Source: a virus
IMG/VR virus record: IMGVR_UViG_3300025096_000170
Span: 1 to 20,519 of that record
Length of the DNA stretch: 20,519 bases
Direction: 5' to 3' (one strand)
The position numbers and the translations under genes were made by a program. Positions 1-5,487 of the stretch are shown one piece after another (the first letter of the stretch is position 1; each line of letters starts with the position of its first letter). The notes below the pieces were generated by a model, which made no database searches, had not been told where the DNA came from, and worked only from the letters and a program-made list of their open reading frames with translations.

Positions 1-2
1 GA

Positions 3-230
3 CTTCTTCACGGATACTCATTTAACTCTTGGAGTGATGTAGTAACCTACGATCGTGAATTCGTGGAAGAGTGGTTAATTTCACCTCAAACCTCCCTTTA
101 CTACTCCTTACAAGTAATGGGCGACGTGCAAGATAAGACCGATGCGTATGCAGCATTAGATCAGGCAGAAGTCGATGATTATTTGCAGGACATTTTAAAT
201 GAACCAATTACCTGCGATTGTCAAGAATGA
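3..230 (+). CDS. C-terminal end of an unrecognised protein (cut by window start)
   Basis: An open frame enters from the left edge and runs 75 codons to a TGA at 228-230. It reads as coding: no stop, phage-like codon choice, and an acidic C-terminus ending in residues CDCQE. I do not recognise the family. By position it lies at the end of the DNA-metabolism block of a T7-like genome, so an exonuclease or another small gene of that block is possible, but nothing in the sequence proves it. Its stop overlaps the start of the next gene (ATGA at 227-230), which supports both this frame and the downstream start, and suggests translational coupling. Confidence 0.7.
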   Translation, partial: LLHGYSFNSWSDVVTYDREFVEEWLISPQTSLYYSLQVMGDVQDKTDAYAALDQAEVDDYLQDILNEPITCDCQE

Positions 231-949
231 GAACACATCCTTATACAACACTATTAGAAAGAAAAAGAAAATGGACACCAGTCCAAGGAACAAAAGGCGT
301 ATGCCGTGAAGGGTCTGAAGAAACCATCAAGCGTGCTCTCGCAATACGTCATATGGAGTTACCAGTTGGAGAATTCATTACTGAAGCACTTGAAAAGGGT
401 GTACCAGATAACGCCCGCAAACTCCTTGAATCAAATGTTAAAGACGAAACAAATCATGATCTCGCTCTCGGATACGTAGCAAACTCCGTTGGTGTAAATG
501 AAAAAGCAGAAAAAGAAGCTCTTCTACTGCGACAAGCCTGGATAGATCATCCAGATCACACTGTCCTTAAAGCCCTTATAGCTGAACGTGCAATATTTTT
601 CTGCCTTCTTCCCTTCTTTCGTTTTAACGGTGACGCTGCTACTCGTACTGTCAGCGCCGACATATCAAGAGATGAACAAATCCATGTTGCAAGCCATTCC
701 CTTGTATGTCATGAGTTGGGTTTATCTCCTAGTCAATCTCTGGATAAACTTAGGAAAGCCACCATTAACTGGATTATGGAACCCCTAGGTATTAATACTG
801 AGTGTAAATATTTAGACAAAAAATTCTGGCTGGATGTAAGCGATCGATTAATGTATGAAGGCAAAGCACCAGAATTAATCTCCACCAAGACGGCAAGAAT
901 GCCAGCATTTTTTGAACATGCAAACACCAATCTCCCTCAATACGCTTAA
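227..949 (+). CDS. Ferritin-like di-iron protein, ribonucleotide-reductase R2-like
   Basis: This is a 240-residue, mainly helical protein with the ligand pattern of the di-iron carboxylate (ferritin/R2) superfamily. Visible ligands are an early Glu (E44 or nearby), E74-x-x-H77, E120, and E150-x-x-H153, one set per helix of a four-helix bundle. In T7-like cyanophages a protein at this position is usually annotated as a ribonucleotide reductase domain. If so, it would supply the radical cofactor for making deoxynucleotides from host ribonucleotides. It is shorter than typical R2 subunits (about 320-375 residues), and I see no tyrosine four residues after H77, where the E. coli R2 radical tyrosine would lie. 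Its exact reaction is therefore uncertain. I chose ATG 227 because it makes an ATGA overlap with the preceding stop; a TTG at 218 is possible. No R1 subunit is in the window. Confidence 0.8.
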   Translation: MRTHPYTTLLERKRKWTPVQGTKGVCREGSEETIKRALAIRHMELPVGEFITEALEKGVPDNARKLLESNVKDETNHDLALGYVANSVGVNEKAEKEALLLRQAWIDHPDHTVLKALIAERAIFFCLLPFFRFNGDAATRTVSADISRDEQIHVASHSLVCHELGLSPSQSLDKLRKATINWIMEPLGINTECKYLDKKFWLDVSDRLMYEGKAPELISTKTARMPAFFEHANTNLPQYA

Positions 950-1109
950 GCTACATAACGAACGACTGGATGAACTAATTAATAGACTTGATTCCCACTT
1001 CGGTTGGAACCCAGTTCATCCTAAAGAACCTATCGAGTCTATCATGTATCGTGCTGGTCAAGCCAGTGTCATTGATTATATTAAATCTATTATGGAGGAT
1101 GAAATCTAA
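918..1109 (+). CDS. Small conserved phage protein upstream of the portal operon
   Basis: This is a 63-residue helical, acidic protein starting at ATG 918 inside the last 32 bases of the preceding gene; a TTG at 912 is an alternative start. The N-terminal half looks like a short coiled coil (LNTLKLHNERLDELINRL). The C-terminal half carries MYRAGQASVIDYIKSIME, a pattern (aromatic, x-AGQ, x-x-V-I-x-Y-I) that I associate with small podovirus proteins encoded just before the portal. The function is unknown; a structural or assembly role is a guess from position. Its TAA overlaps the ATG of the next gene (TAATG). The GGAGG at 1095-1099, inside this gene, sits well as the ribosome binding site for that next gene. 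Confidence 0.7.
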   Translation: MQTPISLNTLKLHNERLDELINRLDSHFGWNPVHPKEPIESIMYRAGQASVIDYIKSIMEDEI

Positions 1110-1360
1110 TGTGTCTGTTTCAAAAACCACCAAGCCCGCCACCTCCACCACCACTACCGCCACCACCTCCTGCTCCAGCTCCGCCACCAGATCCTACACC
1201 TACACCTGAACCAATTGGAGAAGATGTGAATCCAGCGGTACGCAGAGCGAAGAGTAAGAAGGATGTGAACCCTCAACAGAAAGGTACTGGTGCTTTAAGA
1301 ATACCTTTAAATCCAGTTAATACAGCTAGTAATCAACCAACTGGAGGTATTAATCCATGA
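1109..1360 (+). CDS. Proline-rich small virion/tail assembly protein, T7 gp7.3-like
   Basis: This 83-residue protein lies immediately before the portal, where T7 has gene 7.3, a small virion protein needed for tail assembly and adsorption. It begins MCLF, is followed by a run of nearly pure proline and alanine (residues 7-35), then a basic stretch (RRAKSKK). It ends in RIPLN followed by a C-terminal GGINP, resembling the GGGINI end of T7 gp7.3. The homology call rests on position, size and this C-terminal motif, because the rest is low complexity. The start is a TAATG overlap with the upstream gene, served by a GGAGG. Its last codons contain the portal gene's Shine-Dalgarno sequence, and its TGA overlaps the portal ATG. 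Confidence 0.75.
   Translation: MCLFQKPPSPPPPPPLPPPPPAPAPPPDPTPTPEPIGEDVNPAVRRAKSKKDVNPQQKGTGALRIPLNPVNTASNQPTGGINP
1343..1348 (+). promoter_or_regulatory. Shine-Dalgarno (GGAGGT) for the portal gene, inside the gp7.3-like gene
   Basis: GGAGGT lies 8 bases before the portal ATG at 1357, a good spacing. In the reading frame of the upstream gene the same bases encode the two glycines of its conserved GGIN ending, so one sequence serves both as protein motif and ribosome binding site. Confidence 0.75.
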
Positions 1361-2982
1361 GTGTACGTGAGAGATACAATCATTTAAGCAGTAATCGTTC
1401 CCAGTTCCTGGACACCGCTGTTGAATGTTCTAAACTCACGTTACCTTATTTAATACAGACTGACGATAACGCAAGACCTTCACATAGAAGATTTATAACT
1501 CCATGGCAAGCAGTTGGAGCTAAGATTGTAGTAACGCTGGCAGCAAAATTAATGCTGGCGTTACTGCCTCCTCAAACTACCTTCTTCAAACTGCAAATGA
1601 GAGAAGATAAACTTGGTGAAGATATACCCCCTGAAATTAGAAGTGAACTAGACCTATCATTCTCCAAGATGGAACGAATGATTATGGATTATATAGCTGC
1701 TGCTAATGATAGGGTTATCATTCACCAAGCTCTCAAGCACTTAATTGTAGGTGGTAATGCACTTATATTTATGGACAAGGATGGGTTAAAAAACTTCCCG
1801 TTGAATAGGTATGTAGTTAATCGTGATGGTAACGGTAACGTTTTAGAAATTATAACAAAGGAACTTATAAGTCGTAAAGTTTTGGGGTTCGAGCTGCCTC
1901 CTGCTAAGAAACTTGTTGATCAATCAACAGGTGCGACAGGCTCAGATGAGGATGACGTAGAAGTATACACATGCGTTAAGACGGATGAGAAGAGTGGGCG
2001 TTGGGTCTGGTATCAAGAGGCATTCGGTGAAATGATCCCTGGTACTAGAAGTACAGCTCCCAAGAATGCAAGTCCATGGCTACCCCTCAGATTTAATGTG
2101 GTGGATGGAGAGGATTACGGAAGAGGACGAGTCGAAGAATTCTTAGGCGATCTACGGTCACTCGAAGGACTCTCTCAGGCACTCGTAGAAGGCTCTGCAG
2201 CCGCTGCGAAAGTCGTGTTCCTTGTATCCCCTAGTTCAACCACTAAACCAAAGACTATAGCCGAAGCTGGTAACGGTGCTATCGTACAGGGAAGACCTGA
2301 AGATGTTGCTGTAATCCAGGTAGGTAAGACAGCTGATTTTGCAACAGCTGCTAATTTAGCTCAGAGTATTGAGAAAAGATTAAGTGAAGCATTTCTTGTA
2401 ATGAATGTAAGGAATGCAGAAAGAGTGACCGCGGAAGAAGTCCGCCTCACACAAATGGAATTGGAACAACAACTCGGTGGCATATTCTCACTGTTAACTG
2501 TTGAATTTCTTATACCATATCTTAATAGAACTCTATTAGTTCTACAACGTAGTAATGAAATCCCTAAGATCCCTAAAGATTTAGTACGTCCGTCTATTGT
2601 GGCAGGTGTCAACGCTCTTGGCAGGGGTCAGGATAGAGAAAGTCTTACTGCATTTATCGGTACCATTGCACAGACACTTGGTCCTGAAGCATTGATGCAA
2701 TACATTAATCCTTCAGAAGCTATCAAACGTCTTGCTGCAGCACAAGGTATTGATGTATTGAATCTTGTTAAGACTGATCAACAGATTGCTGAAGAAACAC
2801 AGCAAGCACAACAAGCACAGCAGCAACAAGCTATGCTTGATCAAGCTGGGCAATTAGCTAATTCTCCGTTAATGGATCCACAAAAGAATCCAGGAATGAT
2901 GGCTAATGTGACAGGTGAAGCCAACGCAGATCCAGCACAACCACCAATGGAAGATGAAACCGAACCACCAATTGAACAGTAA
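1357..2982 (+). CDS. Head-tail connector (portal) protein, T7 gp8 family
   Basis: This 541-residue protein aligns by eye with T7 gp8 along its length. Matches include TPWQAVGAK...LAAKLMLALLPPQT (about residues 48-73), EEFLGDLRSLEGL (about 261-273), GRPEDVAVIQVGKTADF, and ERVTAEEVRLTQMELEQQLGG (about 356-376). It forms the dodecameric ring at one capsid vertex. This ring nucleates procapsid assembly, docks the terminase during packaging and then holds the tail. The length is close to T7 gp8 (536). The C-terminus is extended in low-complexity Gln and Ala (about residues 474-495) and then Pro, Met and acidic residues, as often seen in portals. It overlaps the upstream gene by ATGA and the scaffold gene by TAATG, making portal and scaffold a coupled pair. 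Confidence 0.97.
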   Translation: MSVRERYNHLSSNRSQFLDTAVECSKLTLPYLIQTDDNARPSHRRFITPWQAVGAKIVVTLAAKLMLALLPPQTTFFKLQMREDKLGEDIPPEIRSELDLSFSKMERMIMDYIAAANDRVIIHQALKHLIVGGNALIFMDKDGLKNFPLNRYVVNRDGNGNVLEIITKELISRKVLGFELPPAKKLVDQSTGATGSDEDDVEVYTCVKTDEKSGRWVWYQEAFGEMIPGTRSTAPKNASPWLPLRFNVVDGEDYGRGRVEEFLGDLRSLEGLSQALVEGSAAAAKVVFLVSPSSTTKPKTIAEAGNGAIVQGRPEDVAVIQVGKTADFATAANLAQSIEKRLSEAFLVMNVRNAERVTAEEVRLTQMELEQQLGGIFSLLTVEFLIPYLNRTLLVLQRSNEIPKIPKDLVRPSIVAGVNALGRGQDRESLTAFIGTIAQTLGPEALMQYINPSEAIKRLAAAQGIDVLNLVKTDQQIAEETQQAQQAQQQQAMLDQAGQLANSPLMDPQKNPGMMANVTGEANADPAQPPMEDETEPPIEQ

Positions 2983-3788
2983 TGGCAGAAACTTTAACAA
3001 TCAACAACGATGCACAACCGGAAGGTTTAACTGAAGAAGAGCAATCTAATTTAGAACTAGGTACTGAGATTCAAGATCAGCAAGAACAATTACTTGCTGG
3101 TAAATATGAGAATGCAAAGGAACTAGAGAAGGCATACGTTGAACTTCAAAAAAAATTAGGTGAAGATGGCAAAGACGAAGATAAAACTGAAGCTGAAAAA
3201 GAAGAAGTGTTGCCAGAAGAATCTGAAGAAAGTTCTGAAGAGTCTTCTACAGCAACTACCTTAATCAACGAAGCTTCTACTGAATATTATGCTAATGACG
3301 GTAAGTTATCTAAGGAAACTATTGCTAAGTTTTCTGAGATGAGTAGCCAAGATATAGTCAGTGCTTACCTGGAACTTCAGAAGAGTAACCCACAACCTCA
3401 ACAGCAAGAAGCTGAAGTCGTTGATTTATCTGCAGCTGATATTAATAGTATCCAAAACTCTGTAGGTGGTCAAACCCAATACCAAAACATGGTTGATTGG
3501 GCATCTACTAATATGGATAATAGTGAAGTAGAAGCCTTTGATAGCATAGTTAGTTCTGGTGATCCTGCTGCAGTTAAGTTAGCTGTAGCTGGTATCAAAG
3601 CAAAGTATGATGATGCAAATGGTATGGAAGGTAAACTACTAACAGGCAAAGCTCCTAAATCTTCACGTGACGTCTTTAGAAGTCAAGCTGAATTAGTTGC
3701 AGCTATGTCTAAACCTGAATATGATAGCGACCCTGCTTATAGGGCAGACGTTATTGAAAAACTCGATCGTTCTGACATCAATTTTTAA
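2982..3788 (+). CDS. Capsid assembly scaffolding protein, T7 gp9 family
   Basis: This is a 268-residue, very acidic protein rich in Glu, Gln and Ser, with predicted helices and no Cys, located between portal and capsid as in T7. Scaffolding proteins fill the procapsid, guide coat assembly and leave before or during packaging. The C-terminal 27 residues (MSKPEYDSDPAYRADVIEKL and the remainder) show the D/E-Y-x-x-DPAYR...V-x-x-KL pattern typical of T7-like scaffolds; in this class of protein the C-terminus binds the coat. The middle (about 60-90) is a Glu/Ser linker. The start overlaps the portal stop (TAATG) without a clear Shine-Dalgarno, implying translation by coupling from the portal gene. 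Confidence 0.92.
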   Translation: MAETLTINNDAQPEGLTEEEQSNLELGTEIQDQQEQLLAGKYENAKELEKAYVELQKKLGEDGKDEDKTEAEKEEVLPEESEESSEESSTATTLINEASTEYYANDGKLSKETIAKFSEMSSQDIVSAYLELQKSNPQPQQQEAEVVDLSAADINSIQNSVGGQTQYQNMVDWASTNMDNSEVEAFDSIVSSGDPAAVKLAVAGIKAKYDDANGMEGKLLTGKAPKSSRDVFRSQAELVAAMSKPEYDSDPAYRADVIEKLDRSDINF

Positions 3789-3987
3789 TTATGAGCGGCT
3801 CGGATAGTCGAATCCAGTAGAAGCAACAGGCAACCGCGTCCGTTCGGGGCAATCTTTGATTGCTTTGCATGAAACCACATCATGGAACGGGGGTGTGGTA
3901 CTATGGAGAAAGACGATGCAAAAAAAGCAAGTCACCCTAAAGTATCGCGGCGTGCCTTACACAAGAACACGTTAAACACTTTTTTAA
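3789..3987 (+). other. GC-richer gap between scaffold and accessory gene; contains a hairpin and a decayed small ORF
   Basis: These 199 bases contain no intact gene of normal size and look richer in G and C than the surrounding phage genes. A perfect 6-bp hairpin with a TTT loop (GCAATC/GATTGC, 3849-3863) is followed by TTT, a weak terminator or RNA-fold candidate. A reading frame with no stop runs from 3808 to 3975 and reads like protein (for example TTSWNGGVVLWRKT), but has no ATG until 3916. A nine-codon ORF at 3791-3820 (MSGSDSRIQ) sits just upstream in another frame, so a single frameshift could have split one gene of about 60 codons. I see no tRNA and no convincing promoter. Confidence 0.5.
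3916..3975 (+). pseudogene. Fragment of a YRG-motif (DUF4278-like) cyanobacterial small protein
   Basis: This is a 19-codon ORF whose sequence KKQVTLKYRGVPYTRTR resembles the TLxYRGVxYxx motif of the DUF4278 family, small proteins common in marine picocyanobacteria. That comparison is from memory, not from a search. Family members normally carry one or two such repeats in a longer protein; here the ORF stops straight after the motif. The same frame is open upstream to 3808 without a usual start, so this is best read as a truncated or frameshifted host-type gene, although a functional micropeptide is possible. Longer reading frames in this stretch are Arg-rich and less convincing. Confidence 0.35.
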
Positions 3988-4353
3988 ATGAAAACACTAG
4001 CACTCGCACTAGCCTCCACCGTCGTTGCTCTTCCGGCTTCCGCCGGAGTCTACGTGAACGTGGAGAACAATGCAGGTTATACAGGGTCTGATTATACAGG
4101 CGCTGTAACCGATTTCCATGTAGGTTACGAAAATGGAAATGAAACCTTTGATTGGTATGTACAAGGTGGTCCCGCTGTTGTAGCAACAGATGGCGCTGAC
4201 TCAGACACCAGAGTTTCTGGTAAAGTAGGAGCCAACATCGCAGCTACAGAGAAGCTTGGATTCTATGGTGAAGTCTCAGTACTAACTGCTGATGCAGATA
4301 CTGATGATGACAACACTTGGGGTACCAAAATAGGTGCTAAATTCAGCTTCTAA
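3988..4353 (+). CDS. Secreted small outer-membrane beta-barrel-like protein
   Basis: This 121-residue protein starts with a textbook Sec signal peptide: MK, a hydrophobic run LALALASTVVAL, then ASA with predicted cleavage after residue 19. The mature 102 residues show about six alternating amphipathic beta segments separated by Asp/Gly/Asn turns (for example VYVNVENN, DFHVGYENG, FDWYVQGG, KVGANIAA, FYGEVSVLT, GTKIGAKFSF). It ends in phenylalanine after an aromatic/hydrophobic alternation, the usual C-terminal signal for barrel insertion into the outer membrane. I know of no T7 counterpart; similar small secreted proteins occur in marine cyanobacteria and cyanophages as far as I recall. A role in envelope modification, exclusion of other phages or lysis is inference. 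Six strands is short for a barrel (eight is the usual minimum), so it may be periplasmic or oligomeric. The 5' third of the gene uses GC-rich codons unlike the rest. Confidence 0.75.
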   Translation: MKTLALALASTVVALPASAGVYVNVENNAGYTGSDYTGAVTDFHVGYENGNETFDWYVQGGPAVVATDGADSDTRVSGKVGANIAATEKLGFYGEVSVLTADADTDDDNTWGTKIGAKFSF

Positions 4354-4368
4354 TAAAGTATCTTGAAT

Positions 4369-4412
4369 CCCCATGGGTAGCACCTATGCTACTCCTGGGG
4401 TTCTTTATTTTT
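4369..4412 (+). terminator. Strong intrinsic terminator after the barrel-like gene
   Basis: A 14-bp stem with a single mismatch and one G-T pair (CCCCATGGGTAGCA, loop CCTA, TGCTACTCCTGGGG; 4369-4400) is followed by TTCTTTATTTTT. It begins 15 bases after the stop of the secreted protein gene. It would end transcripts arriving from the portal/scaffold side, or reduce their flow into the small genes and capsid gene downstream. Confidence 0.85.
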
Positions 4413-4426
4413 ATAGAGGTCTACAC

Positions 4427-4486
4427 ATGTATGAACATGAACACTGTAGATCCTGCCCAATATGTGAAACATCGGAGGAATACTAA
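4427..4486 (+). CDS. Micro-ORF with a CxxCxxC motif
   Basis: This is a 19-residue ORF (MYEHEHCRSCPICETSEEY) preceded by GAGG seven bases before its ATG, and its TAA overlaps the ATG of the next ORF. The Cys spacing C7-x-x-C10-x-x-C13, with nearby His, could bind zinc or another metal, but a peptide this short may simply be a leader that couples translation to the next gene. An overlapping frame starting at ATG 4431 (25 codons) shares the same ribosome binding site and is less well spaced. No family is recognised. Confidence 0.4.
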   Translation: MYEHEHCRSCPICETSEEY

Positions 4487-4599
4487 TGGCAGACAAACGA
4501 CCCGCTAGACGGGCAGAAGCTGTAGCAGCTGCTGAAGCCGCTGAAGTTGCAGCTCAAAAGAAAGTAGCAGAATCTAAGAAGAAGAAGGCGTCAGAATAA
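4486..4599 (+). CDS. Very small basic Ala/Lys/Glu-rich helical protein
   Basis: This 37-residue ORF (begins MADKRPARRAEAVAAAEAAE) has a strong ribosome binding site, GGAGGA at 4474-4479, six bases before the ATG. TAATG overlaps on both sides place it in a three-ORF translationally coupled chain. The sequence is a single predicted amphipathic helix, with Arg at the front, Ala/Glu in the middle and four Lys near the end. The function is unknown. Small Lys/Ala-rich proteins are common near capsid genes of marine phages, so a nucleic-acid or capsid-associated role is possible but unproven. Confidence 0.6.
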   Translation: MADKRPARRAEAVAAAEAAEVAAQKKVAESKKKKASE

Positions 4600-4760
4600 T
4601 GGCGCAACAAAGTAACAAAGTAACAGCTTCAGTGACTTGGATGAGTCCTGAGCCTGATATCAAAGATCCACTTGACACACTTCCTAGTGATAAACAACCA
4701 CCAGGAGTGGATGAGGATGATGATATGCCTCAATCATTAGAAGAAGCTTTATTAGGTTAA
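4599..4760 (+). CDS. Small acidic hypothetical protein
   Basis: This is a 53-residue, proline- and aspartate-rich protein (starts MAQQSNKVTASVTWMSPEPD, contains DEDDD, ends SLEEALLG). Its ATG overlaps the stop of the preceding basic ORF (TAATG), and an AAGG-type weak ribosome binding site lies upstream. No domain is recognised; it is probably mostly disordered with a short C-terminal helix. Its charge is opposite to that of the preceding protein, which may be coincidence or may reflect a paired function. Coding confidence rests on the coupled overlap chain and on protein-like codon use. Confidence 0.6.
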   Translation: MAQQSNKVTASVTWMSPEPDIKDPLDTLPSDKQPPGVDEDDDMPQSLEEALLG

Positions 4761-4766
4761 GTTATT

Positions 4767-5312
4767 ATGCCCACCCAATATAAAGTAATTGACAAGGCGA
4801 TGGACATAGGTCCATTCACTACAATAAGAGATCTTTGTAGATTCAAACCTTTGAATGATGAACCTGTTGTAGAGTTTACTTTATCAGATTATGTGTCAGG
4901 TACTGAAAAAAATCCTGATGACTTAGAGTTGTGGTATGGTGTACATGCATTATACAACGCACATCCAGGTCGTAATTCTGTGCTATCTATGTATACACAG
5001 TATATAGCACCATCTATTGTTGATTATTTACAGAAAGTTGATTCATTAAAAACCTTACTTAGGATGAGAGTTAATTTCTTCCCATATACTAAGGAAGTAT
5101 ATGAACATGAACAACATACAGATCATGAATTCAGCTGCAAAGGTGCTTTATTATATTTAAATACTTGCAATGGGTTTACAAGATTAGAGGATGGGACTAA
5201 AATAGATAGTGTTGAAAATAGAATACTATTGTTTGATCCCCATACACTACATAATTCTACTACAACTTCGAATGCTAAAGGTAGGTTCAATATTAATTGT
5301 ACTTATTTTTAA
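4767..5312 (+). CDS. 2-oxoglutarate/Fe(II)-dependent oxygenase
   Basis: This 181-residue protein has a C-terminal half with the double-stranded beta-helix signature of the 2OG-Fe(II) dioxygenases. It shows iron ligands H117-x-D119 (EHEQHTDHEF), an LLYLN core strand, a distal histidine H162 (FDPHTLHNS) and R173 (GRFNINCTYF) placed to bind the 2-oxoglutarate carboxylate. Members hydroxylate or otherwise oxidise proteins, nucleic acid bases or small molecules; prolyl-4-hydroxylase-like members are frequent in cyanophages. The substrate here is unknown. It sits six bases after the small acidic ORF, directly upstream of the capsid leader. H159 is a less likely alternative distal ligand. There is no clear Shine-Dalgarno. 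Confidence 0.85.
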   Translation: MPTQYKVIDKAMDIGPFTTIRDLCRFKPLNDEPVVEFTLSDYVSGTEKNPDDLELWYGVHALYNAHPGRNSVLSMYTQYIAPSIVDYLQKVDSLKTLLRMRVNFFPYTKEVYEHEQHTDHEFSCKGALLYLNTCNGFTRLEDGTKIDSVENRILLFDPHTLHNSTTTSNAKGRFNINCTYF

Positions 5313-5487
5313 TAGGGAGAGAGGCACCTCAGAGTCGGACCTCTCTTTCATTGGCTTTTGCCCGTGGAGTCTATTCTAAGGGATAGAACGATCGGATACC
5401 TTGAGCCGTCTAGACGGTGGGAGAGACCACAAAAAACGCGCAAAAAATTTCAGCTGAGAACGTTAATATAAACTTTATTCCATAACA
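5313..5487 (+). promoter_or_regulatory. Structured non-coding leader of the capsid gene; likely promoter region
   Basis: This 175-base stretch has no gene and holds three inverted repeats: GGGAGAGAGG/CCTCTCTTTC (5315-5324 with 5340-5349, two G-T pairs), TCTATTC/GGATAGA with a TAAG loop (5370-5387), and a perfect 12-base palindrome CCGTCTAGACGG (5406-5417). The octamer GGGAGAGA occurs twice (5315-5322 and 5419-5426). The first copy is preceded by ATA, so it matches the start region of T7 RNA polymerase promoters (ATAGGGAGA), but the upstream recognition part does not match. An AT-rich segment (5463-5480, with TATAAA) leads to an ATG without a Shine-Dalgarno. T7 has its strongest promoter at this position, before gene 10. 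The promoter function is inferred. Confidence 0.5.

Noticed and set aside
3795-3820. tRNA T-arm-like string (GGATAGTCGAATCC)
   Set aside because: The five-base stem is incomplete, there is no acceptor or anticodon arm around it, and the upstream half would lie in the scaffold gene.
3882-4091. 69-codon + strand ORF across the secreted-protein start
   Set aside because: It is Arg-rich, overlaps the well-supported signal-peptide gene in another frame, and resembles no known protein.
4431-4508. Alternative 25-codon ORF overlapping the CxxCxxC micro-ORF
   Set aside because: Its ribosome binding site spacing is less good and it does not make the TAATG junction with the next gene.
5298-5320. T7-type promoter before the capsid leader
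   Set aside because: Only the -3 to +6 part (ATAGGGAGA) matches; few of the upstream recognition positions agree, so I list it only as part of a candidate regulatory leader.
5350-5367. Resemblance to the Syn5 cyanophage promoter (ATTGGGCACCCGTAA, from memory)
   Set aside because: ATTGG and CCCGT are present but separated by several extra bases, so the match is too loose to call.
3789-5487. Photosynthesis cargo genes (psbA, hli) expected in many cyanophages near the capsid gene
   Set aside because: No reading frame in this block resembles D1 or a high-light-inducible protein.
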